Below, piece after piece: positions 1-7,270 of a DNA stretch of 12,767 nt (positions within the stretch are counted from its first letter, which is position 1; each line of letters opens with the position of its first letter). The stretch is from an uncultured Mailhella sp. (GTDB taxonomy: Bacteria; Desulfobacterota; Desulfovibrionia; Desulfovibrionales; Desulfovibrionaceae), in NCBI GenBank assembly GCA_910577155.1, contig CAJTMS010000053.1, forward strand, positions 1 to 12,767, in the 5' to 3' direction. Below the pieces are notes generated by a model. That model saw nothing but the letters and a program-made list of their open reading frames with translations, did not search any database and was not told where the DNA came from. Made by a program: the position numbers and the translations under genes.

Positions 1-253
1 GCGCCAGCCGTTAGCGAGCGGACGGGCTCTACGGATAGCGGCAGCAGAGATAATTATTTCCCCCAAAGAAAATATTATAATTCTTATTGGCGTATTCTGA
101 ATGTCATACGGAAGTGTTCTCAATAAATTTAATGAACGTATTGAAATTATTTTATGTGCTGCCGTAAAAAACTTATTGAACACATAACGTGTTCCTGTAT
201 AAAACATGCTGTGTTTTTTTCAGAAAGACAAATGATGCAAGGGTATGAAAGAA
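1..253. other. left-edge region without a confident gene
   Basis: No gene is firmly supported here. The first 50 bases are GC-rich (34 of 50 G or C), after which the sequence becomes AT-rich. On the + strand, frame 1 is open from the first base to a TAA at 124-126 and ends in the residues NVIRKCSQ. It could be the last 41 codons of a gene entering from the left, but I recognise no family and the frame is too short to judge. Frame 2 is also open for about 30 codons, so the openness is weak evidence. The stretch from about 127 to 253 is AT-rich and non-coding in appearance. Part of it, from about 201, resembles the gap after purN. Confidence 0.3.
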
Positions 254-282
254 CGGCAGCCGTTTTTCAGCAACGGCTGCCG
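254..282 (-). terminator. intrinsic terminator of the leftward lysozyme-like gene
   Basis: An 11-bp perfect inverted repeat, CGGCAGCCGTT (254-264) and AACGGCTGCCG (272-282), encloses a 7-nt loop. Read on the minus strand, the stem is followed by TTCTTTC, a short U-rich tail. It lies about 50 nt past the TAG stop at 333-335. On the + strand no T-run follows the stem, so it should act mainly on leftward transcription. Confidence 0.75.
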
Positions 283-332
283 CTTCACCATAAAAAGTGT
301 GTAAAAATTGTTGTATTGAAGTTGTTATTTAG

Positions 333-1550
333 CTAGCCCAGCATGGCAAGGGCGTCTTTTTGTTCAGCAAGAAAACGGTTTTTAGCTGCCTGCTGCACGG
401 CAACTGTGGAAGAGCCAAATTTATTTTTTCTGTTCTCATAAATATTTTTGATAAATTCAGCCTGATGCTGTTTTGAATCCGTTTTTGTTTCCTCTTTTTG
501 AATAGTGTCGCTTTTTTCTGTAAAACCTGCCATGAGAAGCTCGTTATTTTTTTGTTCCAGCTCCGGCGACACTGTATTTTTTGAGGACATGCGGGAAAGA
601 GCCTGATCAATGACCCGCTTTGCTCCTGTCACCCCATGTTGGACAGCTGTGCTGAAAATAACTTCTTTGAGCGCGGGGGAAATCTTGTCATTCCATTTTT
701 TCTGTACATAGTTAAAGACAGGTTCATAGTGACTTTGGACGATAAAAGAATGTTCCAGTTCTTTCATCCGTTCAGGATTTTCTGCACAAAGTTCTTTCCA
801 TGCATTCGGCACCGCACCGGATCGGCTTCCAGTGTTGGCATTGCCTGCTTTTTTGAGGGTCTTTGCCCATTCAGGTTCTTCTTTTTCCAAAAAAGTCAGA
901 AAGTTGTCAAAGGTTCCTGCCCGTGAAGAAAGCTGATAAGTTCCGTAGGATGTTCCCCCGTTTCTGTCATAGCCAATAACTTGACTTCCTTTTTTTGCAG
1001 ATTCAAATTTTTCTGCTAAATTGCCGAGGGAAGAGGTATCCGTTGTTTCTTTCTGAGGTTGGATAGTTGTTTTTTCTTGATTTTCTTTGCGTTTTGCAAG
1101 GTGTGACAAAATAGTTAATGATCGGGTGTCCAATGACATGGCTTGCAGTCCGCGCATGGACAGCGTGGAACTTTTATTCAATTCCATAGCATGATGCGTT
1201 TCTAAGGGTATTCCCTGTGTTTCCTCGTAAACAGCAGGGGAATTTTGTTTGGAAGAAAGGCGGATATTGCCTTCTTTATCAATTGTTGCTCCCCGTTCGG
1301 CAAGGGTTGGAGCAAGTCTTTGATGTGCAGATTGCTGCTGTACTGTTGCCATTGCCCGAACAAGGTTTTGAGAGTGTAGTTCAGATGCAAAACCGGAAAC
1401 CGTATTCATCAGCGATTCCTTGGAAAAACCCTGTTCAACCTGCTGCAGAGCAGACTGCGGATTATCCTTATTTTGCATTTTTGCCAGCAAATATTGATTA
1501 TAACCGCCGCCATGAAGCGGTTGTGACAAGCTTAAACTATCATATGCCAT
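333..1550 (-). CDS. lysozyme/chitosanase-fold protein, phage-tail or secreted-effector type
   Basis: This encodes a 405-residue protein. Residues about 1-170 are polar, rich in Gln, Ser and Leu, and probably extended or helical. Residues about 174-320 carry the recognisable domain: KFES (181-184) with a candidate catalytic Glu183, then GGTSYGTYQ (198-206), TGSRSGAVPNAW (240-251) and STAVQHGVTGA (300-310). The SYGxYQ and AVQHG pattern is known from lysin, phage-tail and secreted cell-wall hydrolase domains related to the chitosanase/lysozyme fold, so cleavage of peptidoglycan or a similar glycan is likely. No signal peptide or membrane segment is visible; export would need a flagellar-type, type III or type VI apparatus, or cell lysis. 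The start is ATG at 1548-1550, with AGAGAG about 7 nt upstream. The gene stands alone, diverges from cobA-hemD and ends before a strong terminator. The family is fairly sure; substrate and export route are not. Confidence 0.7.
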   Translation of the reverse strand: MAYDSLSLSQPLHGGGYNQYLLAKMQNKDNPQSALQQVEQGFSKESLMNTVSGFASELHSQNLVRAMATVQQQSAHQRLAPTLAERGATIDKEGNIRLSSKQNSPAVYEETQGIPLETHHAMELNKSSTLSMRGLQAMSLDTRSLTILSHLAKRKENQEKTTIQPQKETTDTSSLGNLAEKFESAKKGSQVIGYDRNGGTSYGTYQLSSRAGTFDNFLTFLEKEEPEWAKTLKKAGNANTGSRSGAVPNAWKELCAENPERMKELEHSFIVQSHYEPVFNYVQKKWNDKISPALKEVIFSTAVQHGVTGAKRVIDQALSRMSSKNTVSPELEQKNNELLMAGFTEKSDTIQKEETKTDSKQHQAEFIKNIYENRKNKFGSSTVAVQQAAKNRFLAEQKDALAMLG

Positions 1551-1592
1551 AACAAACTCTCTTCATTGAAAATTTATACTTGTCTTTTTATC

Positions 1593-1610
1593 TGCAAAAA
1601 GTATGCCTTT
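1593..1610 (-). promoter_or_regulatory. candidate sigma-54 promoter for the lysozyme-like gene
   Basis: Read on the minus strand, GGCATACTTTTTGCA has the GG-N10-GC spacing of RpoN promoters, with GG at 1607-1606 and GC at 1595-1594. The -24 part matches GGCA and the -12 part matches TTTGCA. The predicted transcript start near 1582 gives a leader of about 30 nt before the ATG. The T before GG and the CG after GGCA of the consensus are missing, so the match is partial. No activator site was identified. Confidence 0.45.
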
Positions 1611-1685
1611 GCTATATTTTATTGAAATAATTTATAAAAAATATTTTTGTCAAAGACATGACATTTTTTCTTTGAAATTATCTGG

Positions 1686-1714
1686 TTGCGGAAAAAGCAT
1701 TTTATCGCTATAAG
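1686..1714 (+). promoter_or_regulatory. sigma-70 type promoter for cobA-hemD
   Basis: TTGCGG (1686-1691) and TATAAG (1709-1714) are separated by 17 nt. The predicted start near 1721 gives a leader of about 32 nt to the ATG at 1753. It is the best + strand match in the divergent gap 1551-1752. Confidence 0.5.
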
Positions 1715-1752
1715 AAGTTTGTTTAATAAATTGTGCAACGTATGGAGGCAGC

Positions 1753-3324
1753 ATGTTTGTATATCTGATTGGTGCAGGTCCCGGTGACCCTGAACTTATT
1801 ACGTGCAAAGGTTTGGACGCATTAAGCCGTGCCGATGTCATTGTATACGATTATTTGGCAAGTGATGTTTTATTGGGGTATGCACGTGCTGACGCAGAAA
1901 AAATATATGTGGGAAAAATTGCCGGCAATCATGCCATGAAACAGGAAGATATCAATGCCTTATTGGTGAAAAAAGCCAAGGAAGGGAAAATTGTTGCTCG
2001 TTTGAAAGGCGGGGATCCCTATATTTTTGGACGCGGCGGGGAAGAAGGAAGAGCCTTGTTTGACGCCGATGTGCCTTTTTGCGAAATTCCGGGAATTAGC
2101 AGTACCATAGCCGGTCCTGCCTATGCGGGTATCCCGTTGACAGACAGAACCGCTGCCTCTTCCGTGACCATTATTACCGGGCATGAAGATCCAACAAAGC
2201 CTGATTCCGTGCATAATTGGGACGCTCTTGCAAAAAGTGCTTCAACCCTTGTTTTTGTCATGGGTATGAAGAATTTGCCGGAAATTTCAAAAAATTTAAT
2301 ACATGCAGGCATGGACCCGCAAACTCCTGCTGCCCTTGTGCATTGGGGAACTACCCCCATGCAGCGTTCTCTTACGGCAACACTTGCGGAGCTTCCGGAA
2401 GCTGCAATCCGCGAAGGCTTTAAAAATCCTTCTGTCATTGTGGTTGGGCATGTTGTTGCTTTGCGGGATAAATTAAACTGGAATGAAAAACGTCCTTTGT
2501 TTGGAAAAACCGTTGTGGTGACACGTTCACGTGAACAGGCAAGCAGTATGGTTGCCATGCTGATGAGCTTAGGGGCAAGGGTTATCCAGTTTCCAACCAT
2601 TAGCATTGAAGCCATGGACAACTATGCTGTTTTGGATAATGCCCTTGATAAAATTGATACCTTTGACTGGATTATTTTTACTTCTGTGAACGGGGTACAG
2701 CATTTTGCCCGCCGTTTACGGGAAAAAGGCAAGGACAGCCGAGCTTTGGCACATGCAAAAATTGCAGCCATCGGACCTGTAACACGGAAAGAAGTGGAAA
2801 AATTAGGGATAATTCCTGATTTTGTGCCGGAAACCTTTGTTGCAGAAAAAGTGGCGGAAGGACTTTGTCAATTCGCTTTGCAGGGAAAAGAAATTCTTAT
2901 TCCCCGCGCTTTGGAATCCCGCGAAGTTTTACCCCAAATTTTAGAGCAGGCAGGTGCAAAGGTAACCGTTGCCCCTGCCTACAGAACAGTGAAAGCCCAT
3001 GCTGACAACAGTGAAATATTAAAGGCAATTGAAGAAAACAGTCTTGACTGTATTAGCTTTGCCTCTTCCTCGACTGTACGGAACTTTATGGAAAGTGTCC
3101 CTGCCGATGCGCTCCAAAAAGCAGGAAAGATTTGCTTTGCGTCCATTGGACCCATTACGTCAAAGACTTTGGAAGAATATGGACTGAAAGCTGATATTGA
3201 ACCCAAAGATTATACTATTCCGGCACTTTTAGCTGAAATTACAAAATATTTTTCAAAAGAAACAGATATTCATTCTCCCTACTATCAGTCACTTTTGAAT
3301 GCAGCAAAGCAGGAAAAACTATGA
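1753..3324 (+). CDS. cobA-hemD: fused uroporphyrinogen-III C-methyltransferase / uroporphyrinogen-III synthase
   Basis: This is a 523-residue fusion. The N-terminal half (about 1-245) is an SAM-dependent uroporphyrinogen-III methyltransferase: GAGPGDPELIT (7-17), RLKGGDPYIFGRGGEE (83-98), PGISS (113-117) and the late VTIITGH (138-144). It makes precorrin-2 with two methyl groups from SAM. The C-terminal half (about 250-510) has the HemD look: KTVVVTRSREQ at the start, IIFTSVNGVQHF in the middle and ISFASSSTVRNF near the end. HemD closes hydroxymethylbilane to uroporphyrinogen III. The fusion therefore supplies siroheme and cobalamin precursors, and in sulfate reducers also the siroheme-dependent heme route. 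GGAGG lies 4 nt before ATG 1753. The stop overlaps the purN start as ATGA, so the two are translationally coupled. It is cytoplasmic, and I see nothing missing from either domain. Confidence 0.95.
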   Translation: MFVYLIGAGPGDPELITCKGLDALSRADVIVYDYLASDVLLGYARADAEKIYVGKIAGNHAMKQEDINALLVKKAKEGKIVARLKGGDPYIFGRGGEEGRALFDADVPFCEIPGISSTIAGPAYAGIPLTDRTAASSVTIITGHEDPTKPDSVHNWDALAKSASTLVFVMGMKNLPEISKNLIHAGMDPQTPAALVHWGTTPMQRSLTATLAELPEAAIREGFKNPSVIVVGHVVALRDKLNWNEKRPLFGKTVVVTRSREQASSMVAMLMSLGARVIQFPTISIEAMDNYAVLDNALDKIDTFDWIIFTSVNGVQHFARRLREKGKDSRALAHAKIAAIGPVTRKEVEKLGIIPDFVPETFVAEKVAEGLCQFALQGKEILIPRALESREVLPQILEQAGAKVTVAPAYRTVKAHADNSEILKAIEENSLDCISFASSSTVRNFMESVPADALQKAGKICFASIGPITSKTLEEYGLKADIEPKDYTIPALLAEITKYFSKETDIHSPYYQSLLNAAKQEKL

Positions 3325-4016
3325 GTTTGAAAATTGCCATTTTAGCGTCAGGAAGCGGAACCAATGCACAAGTCATTTTTGAAGCTGTGCAGCAAAAAAA
3401 GCTTGATGCACAAATTTGTCTTGTGCTTGCCAACAGACCCGATGCAAAAGTGCTTGAAAGGGCAAAAAATTTTGGTATTACCCATTGTCTGCTTGACCAT
3501 ACTCTTTTCCCCAGCCGTGAAGAATATGATAAAAAAGTTGTGGAAACCATCAAAGCGCATGGGGCAGACTGCATTGTGCTTGCAGGGTATATGCGTATGG
3601 TGACGCCGTATTTTCTGGCAAGTTTTCCGCAGCGGGTTATCAATATTCATCCGGCTGTCTTGCCTTCATTTCCCGGGGTGCATGGAGCAAGGGACGCTGT
3701 GGGGTATGGCGTAAAATTTTCCGGCTGCACGGTGCATTTTGTCAGCGAAGAAATGGATGCAGGTCCGATTATTATCCAAGCCGTTACGCCCTGCCTGCAA
3801 AGTGATACTGAAGAAAGCCTGCAAAACAGAATACATTGTCTGGAGCATAAAATTTATGTACAGGCTTTGCAGTGGCTGGCTGAAGAACGGCTTGAAATTA
3901 TCGGACATACTGTCCATCTTAAAGGAATGGACAGGCAAAAGGCAAATTGTGTGGATGTAGAAAGCGGAGGTCTTTCCATGAATGCCCTGATTTATCCGCC
4001 TCTGGAAAGAGAATAG
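3321..4016 (+). CDS. purN: phosphoribosylglycinamide formyltransferase
   Basis: This is the GAR transformylase of de novo purine synthesis, using 10-formyl-tetrahydrofolate to formylate GAR. It has 231 residues. It starts with the typical ILASGSGTNAQ (7-17). The catalytic trio of the family is present: Asn108 and His110 in NIHPAVLPSFPG, and Asp146 in EMDAGPI. The E. coli enzyme has 212 residues; here about 20 extra residues follow the core (from about 210), ending in LIYPPLERE, with no recognised function. The ATG at 3321-3323 overlaps the TGA of cobA-hemD, so it is cotranscribed and probably translated by reinitiation. A purine gene coupled to a tetrapyrrole gene is not a pathway operon; both are housekeeping. 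Confidence 0.95.
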   Translation: MSLKIAILASGSGTNAQVIFEAVQQKKLDAQICLVLANRPDAKVLERAKNFGITHCLLDHTLFPSREEYDKKVVETIKAHGADCIVLAGYMRMVTPYFLASFPQRVINIHPAVLPSFPGVHGARDAVGYGVKFSGCTVHFVSEEMDAGPIIIQAVTPCLQSDTEESLQNRIHCLEHKIYVQALQWLAEERLEIIGHTVHLKGMDRQKANCVDVESGGLSMNALIYPPLERE

Positions 4017-4223
4017 GCATTAACGCTCTGTTATAAAAGCGGTTAATAAATGTTATCCCTTCATGAGTAAAACATGCTTGCTTATTTTTTCTGAAAGAAA
4101 AACAAACGATGTGGGCAATGGGGATATCATTTCCTCCATAAAAGCGTAATCATAATTTTTGTCAGTAAATCTAACTATTATAAAATCAGCCGTATACTGT
4201 AACAAAGGAAAAATAAAAGAGAG
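4017..4223. other. purN-AMMECR1 intergenic region, possibly a leader
   Basis: The gap after purN has no credible reading frame. A weak bulged inverted repeat lies at 4019-4047 with no T-run. A segment at about 4069-4110 resembles 201-236 near the left edge. AT-rich -10-like hexamers occur at 4179-4184 (TATAAA) and 4193-4198 (TATACT), the latter without a clear -35. If transcription starts just after 4198, the following terminator hairpin sits in the leader of the AMMECR1 gene. Confidence 0.4.
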
Positions 4224-4248
4224 AAAGGGCGAGAAATCGCCTTTTTTT
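4224..4248 (+). terminator. intrinsic terminator or attenuator directly before the AMMECR1 gene
   Basis: The stem GGCGA (4228-4232) and TCGCC (4237-4241) closes a GAAA loop. It is extended by a G:U and three A:T pairs (4224-4227 with 4242-4245) and followed by seven T's (4242-4248). The ribosome binding site AGGTG starts 3 nt later and the ATG 12 nt later. It may end purN read-through, or work as a conditional terminator in the leader of the next gene. I saw no clear alternative antiterminator pairing. Confidence 0.7.
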
Positions 4249-4259
4249 ACAGGTGAAAT

Positions 4260-4835
4260 ATGGAAATCTCAAAAGAAGAAAAAGCGTATCTCTTAAAAAT
4301 TGTCGCCCTTGTTTTAGAACAATGTGTGGGGCTCGGGAAAAAGCTTGAAGAACTTTCTTTTCCTCCTGTGCCAAATCCAAAACTTGCGGAAAAATGCGGG
4401 GCATTTGTGACTTATCATAAAGGACATGGGCAGCGCAAAGAGTTACGGGGCTGTATTGGCTATATGGAAGGAATTTTTCCCTTATGGGAAACTGTTGCCC
4501 GCATGGCATATGCGGCGGCATTTCAGGATACGCGCTTTTTGCCTCTGGAAAATGCAGAATTGCCTGAAATTAGTTATGAAATAACGGTTCTGACTCCTTT
4601 TGAACCCTGTGCGAGTGTTGATGATATTGAAATAGGCAAACATGGCATTTTAATGGAATGTGCAAATCATTGGGCAGTTTTTTTACCGCAGGTTCCTTTG
4701 GAACAAGGCTGGAGCAAAATCCAAACCTTGGAATTTTTAGCGTTGAAAGCAGGACTGTCTAAAAATGCATGGCAAAACAGCGATACCCGATTTTTTGTTT
4801 TTACCGGAATTGTGCTTGAGGACAATGCTTTTTAG
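4260..4835 (+). CDS. AMMECR1-domain protein (AmmeMemoRadiSam system protein A type)
   Basis: This is a 191-residue cytoplasmic protein of the AMMECR1 family. The hallmark LRGCIG is at 62-67, followed by the conserved AAFQDTRFLPL (86-96), ISYEITVL (104-111), HGILM and FLPQVPLEQGW (141-151). The fold is known, but no enzymatic activity is settled. In many bacteria and archaea it is encoded with a Memo-like protein and a radical SAM protein and is then thought to work on a radical-SAM-dependent reaction. Neither partner is in this window, so here it is a solitary copy. The start is ATG 4260 with AGGTG 4 nt upstream, immediately after an intrinsic terminator. The length is normal and no domain part is missing. 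Confidence 0.9.
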   Translation: MEISKEEKAYLLKIVALVLEQCVGLGKKLEELSFPPVPNPKLAEKCGAFVTYHKGHGQRKELRGCIGYMEGIFPLWETVARMAYAAAFQDTRFLPLENAELPEISYEITVLTPFEPCASVDDIEIGKHGILMECANHWAVFLPQVPLEQGWSKIQTLEFLALKAGLSKNAWQNSDTRFFVFTGIVLEDNAF

Positions 4836-4858
4836 GTTTTTTCCAAAAAAGAGGCAAC

Positions 4859-4887
4859 TTGCTAATTTTTTTGATAACGAGTATACT
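4859..4887 (+). promoter_or_regulatory. sigma-70 type promoter for the exported unknown protein
   Basis: TTGCTA (4859-4864) and TATACT (4882-4887) are spaced by 17 nt. The predicted start near 4894 gives a leader of about 37 nt to ATG 4931. It begins just past the AMMECR1 stop, so the next genes (4931 to 8379) can be a separate transcription unit. Confidence 0.6.
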
Positions 4888-4930
4888 TTTTTCGTCTTAC
4901 TAATTCTTGGTATCTTTCATGAGGTATTTT

Positions 4931-5404
4931 ATGAAAACAGGAAAATTTCTCGCAAGCCTTTGTTTGTGTTTTTCTTTAATAACAGGTGTACAAAATTTGG
5001 CTGTTGCAGCAGATCCGGTGCCTAATACTCCTCAAAAAATCAATCAGCGGCTCAGTCCTGTTATGGTTGAATTTGAGGGCATTGACAGTATCGGATCACG
5101 CCTTGCGACACGTTTAAAAGAACTATATAATTCCAGTAATTTATTTCTTCTTGAAGGAAAAGACGTTCCAAAATTCAGGGTATTGATTTCTTCTGCTCCT
5201 GAATTTGAAACCCGTCCTCAAATCGGAAGTGCCTATTCTGTTGTTTGGCTTTTTTCTTTGAGTGATGCAACCTTGCGTCATTATCTTTCCATGGAGGTAG
5301 GCGTTGTTTCCGGCGATGATGTCAATGATTTAGCAGCTAAAATTGTTGAAAAAACTGATACTATTGCCATGAAATACGCGTATCTTTTCCCTGAAAAAAA
5401 ATAA
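4931..5404 (+). CDS. exported (periplasmic) protein of unknown function
   Basis: I do not recognise the family. The product has 157 residues from ATG 4931, chosen because GAGG (4921-4924) lies 6 nt upstream; an in-frame TTG at 4907 and ATG at 4919 have no comparable site. Residues 1-27 are a clear Sec signal peptide: MKTGK, a hydrophobic core rich in Leu, Cys, Phe and Ile, then NLAVAAD with signal peptidase I cleavage near Ala26 or Ala27. No Cys follows at the cleavage site, so it is not a lipoprotein. The mature part of about 130 residues looks like one mixed alpha/beta domain: strands around SPVMVEFEGID, KFRVLISSA and AYSVVWLFSL, and a C-terminal helix ending in KYAYLFPEKK. No other membrane segment is visible. 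It lies 16 nt before rfbD and probably shares its transcript, which suggests but does not prove an envelope role. Confidence 0.75.
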   Translation: MKTGKFLASLCLCFSLITGVQNLAVAADPVPNTPQKINQRLSPVMVEFEGIDSIGSRLATRLKELYNSSNLFLLEGKDVPKFRVLISSAPEFETRPQIGSAYSVVWLFSLSDATLRHYLSMEVGVVSGDDVNDLAAKIVEKTDTIAMKYAYLFPEKK

Positions 5405-5420
5405 AATATCGGGTATTAAT

Positions 5421-6290
5421 ATGCAAAAGCAATCAATCCTTGTTTTAGGCGGAAAAACAGGAATGCTTGGGCAAGCTCTTGTTAAAGAAGCAAAAGCACA
5501 AGGGCATGATGTTGTCACAATAGGGCGTGAAGATGGCGATATTACTAATTTTGAATTTTTAAAAGAAAAAATTAGCAGTATTAATCCTGATGTTATTTTT
5601 AATGCCATTGCCTATACTGCGGTTGACAATGCCGAAGATGATGAACAAAATGCCGTGGCCATTAATAAACGTCTTCCGGAAATGCTTGCCAGTATTGTGA
5701 AAGATTCCTCTATTTATCTTGTTCATTACAGTACGGATTTTGTTTTTAACGGAAAGCAGCATATTCCCTATACGGAAAAAGATGTTCCGGAGCCAAGTTC
5801 TGTGTATGGGGCGACAAAACTTGCAGGAGAACAAGCTTTATTAAAGCTTGATAATTGTGCCATTTTACGGACTGCATGGCTTTTTGGCGAAGGACGGAAA
5901 AATTTTGTCAGCACCATTTTAAAATTTGCTCAGGAACGAGATACGCTGCGTGTTGTTTGTGACCAATTCGGTTCTCCTACCTATACAAAAGACTTGGCTG
6001 AAATGAGTTTTCTTATTATGCAGCATCGCGGCGTAGGTATTTTTCATACCGTAAATACAGGACAGGCGAGCTGGTGTGAACTTGCCAGTGAGGCTGTGAA
6101 AATGCTCAATTTGACGACTTTTGTAGAACCTATTGAAACAAAGGATTGGCCGCAGAAAGCGCTTCGTCCGCATTTTTCTGTGCTCTCAACACAAAAATTA
6201 CAGCAGGAATATGGTTATACCCCAAGACCGTGGATACAGGCACTGCAGGAATATATATTTGAAAATTTAGAAACATTAAAAATCCAATAA
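5421..6290 (+). CDS. rfbD: dTDP-4-dehydrorhamnose reductase
   Basis: This is an extended short-chain dehydrogenase/reductase of 289 residues, the last step of dTDP-L-rhamnose synthesis (NAD(P)H reduction of dTDP-4-dehydro-L-rhamnose). The dinucleotide loop GGKTGMLG is at 10-17, the AYTAVDNAEDD segment at 64-74, and the catalytic set is Thr105 in STDFVFNG plus Tyr129 and Lys133 in YGATK. The length is typical. The start is ATG 5421; the ribosome binding site is weak (CGGGT about 6-10 nt upstream), so translation may depend on the preceding gene, which ends 16 nt earlier. The partner genes rfbA, rfbB and rfbC are not in the window. The product would feed O-antigen or another surface polysaccharide. 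A relative acting on a different dTDP-sugar cannot be excluded. Confidence 0.88.
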   Translation: MQKQSILVLGGKTGMLGQALVKEAKAQGHDVVTIGREDGDITNFEFLKEKISSINPDVIFNAIAYTAVDNAEDDEQNAVAINKRLPEMLASIVKDSSIYLVHYSTDFVFNGKQHIPYTEKDVPEPSSVYGATKLAGEQALLKLDNCAILRTAWLFGEGRKNFVSTILKFAQERDTLRVVCDQFGSPTYTKDLAEMSFLIMQHRGVGIFHTVNTGQASWCELASEAVKMLNLTTFVEPIETKDWPQKALRPHFSVLSTQKLQQEYGYTPRPWIQALQEYIFENLETLKIQ

Positions 6291-6304
6291 CAGCAGAGAA
6301 AAAC

Positions 6305-7270
6305 ATGTTTAAAATTCATTTGATGACGCAGGGATTGATTGCCAGCATAAAAGACGGTGTTCTTGTTTGTAAGCGTTTGTTTCCCATGATTATCTCTGTT
6401 GTTGTTTTTGTAAAAATTTTATCAGAATTGAATTTAATCCAATATGTTGCCATGCCCCTTGGTCCTGTTATGGAAACCATGGGGCTTCCTGTGGAATTTG
6501 GGCTTGTGTGGGCAGCTTCCATGCTGGTGAATATTTATTCGGGACTTGCGCTTGTACCCGGTATTCTTCTCATGGTTCCGACCATGACTGTGGAGCAGAT
6601 GACTGTTTTAGGATTGATTATCCTTATTGCCCATAGCCTTATTCTGGAAACAAAGATAGCAGGGCAATGCGGGCTTTCTATGACATTTCAGGTTCTGCTG
6701 CGGCTTTTTTCTGCTTGGGCTGCGGGAGTTTTTGTGCATTATTTCTGCATGACCCTCGGGATTTGGCAGGAACCTGCAGCCATTCTCTTTGAGGCAAAGG
6801 AAACAACGCCGACTTTTTTAGGCTGGGTGCTTGGTGAATGTTATAATTTAGTGCAGATATTTGTTATTATTTGTGCCGTGATGATGTGCAACAGGCTTAT
6901 CAATGCGCTGAGAATTTCCGAGCTTGTCGGATATGTTTTATCTCCTGTTCTCCGTATGTTAGGTATTTCAAAACAAGCGGTCAATATTGTTATTGTGGGG
7001 CTTGTCCTTGGTATTTTGTATGGCAGCGGTGTGATTATTCAAGCTGTAAAAGAAGGGAAAATTTCCTCTGCCGATGCGTTTTCAACCATGAGTTTAATGA
7101 GCCTTGCCCATGCGCTTATTGAAGACACCATATTGCTTTCTTTGCTTGGCGGATCTTTTTGGGGCTTGCTGGGGGTTCGGCTTGTCTTTGCCATTATTAT
7201 CGGTGCGGGTATTAATGCTGTTTATTCCCAACGGCACCATTCCGTAACAGCAGAAAAGGGAACAGCCTAG
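6305..7270 (+). CDS. nucleoside-recognition (Gate) domain inner-membrane protein
   Basis: This is a 321-residue polytopic membrane protein with about eight hydrophobic segments. Two related halves are visible. The first has MLVNIYSGLALVPG (73-86) and IAHSLILETKI (108-118). The second has GLVLGILYGSGVIIQ (232-246) and LAHALIEDTILL (267-278). This duplicated pattern marks the nucleoside recognition/Gate family, which includes nucleoside transporter gate domains and spore maturation SpmA/SpmB. Substrate and direction of transport are unknown, and a transport role is itself an inference. ATG 6305 has only a weak AGAGAA upstream. Its TAG stop overlaps the GTG start of lpxB by one base, and rfbD ends 14 nt before it, so it is sandwiched between two lipopolysaccharide genes. 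Confidence 0.82.
   Translation: MFKIHLMTQGLIASIKDGVLVCKRLFPMIISVVVFVKILSELNLIQYVAMPLGPVMETMGLPVEFGLVWAASMLVNIYSGLALVPGILLMVPTMTVEQMTVLGLIILIAHSLILETKIAGQCGLSMTFQVLLRLFSAWAAGVFVHYFCMTLGIWQEPAAILFEAKETTPTFLGWVLGECYNLVQIFVIICAVMMCNRLINALRISELVGYVLSPVLRMLGISKQAVNIVIVGLVLGILYGSGVIIQAVKEGKISSADAFSTMSLMSLAHALIEDTILLSLLGGSFWGLLGVRLVFAIIIGAGINAVYSQRHHSVTAEKGTA

Noticed and set aside
154..336. Rightward 60-codon frame near the left edge
   Set aside because: It has Cys/His/Lys-rich odd composition, no ribosome binding site, and runs through the terminator hairpin into the end of the convergent gene.
2121..2621. Leftward frame of 166 codons inside cobA-hemD
   Set aside because: It is antisense to conserved methyltransferase sequence, with no family resemblance and no ribosome binding site of note.
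4019..4047. Inverted repeat just after purN as a terminator
   Set aside because: The stem has a bulge and there is no T-run after it.
4907..4930. Earlier TTG start for the exported protein
   Set aside because: Starting at ATG 4931 gives a GAGG site at normal distance and a clean signal peptide of normal length.
4765..5025. Rightward frame bridging the AMMECR1 gene and the exported protein
   Set aside because: It overlaps two well-supported genes in another frame and has a Phe-rich, motif-free product.
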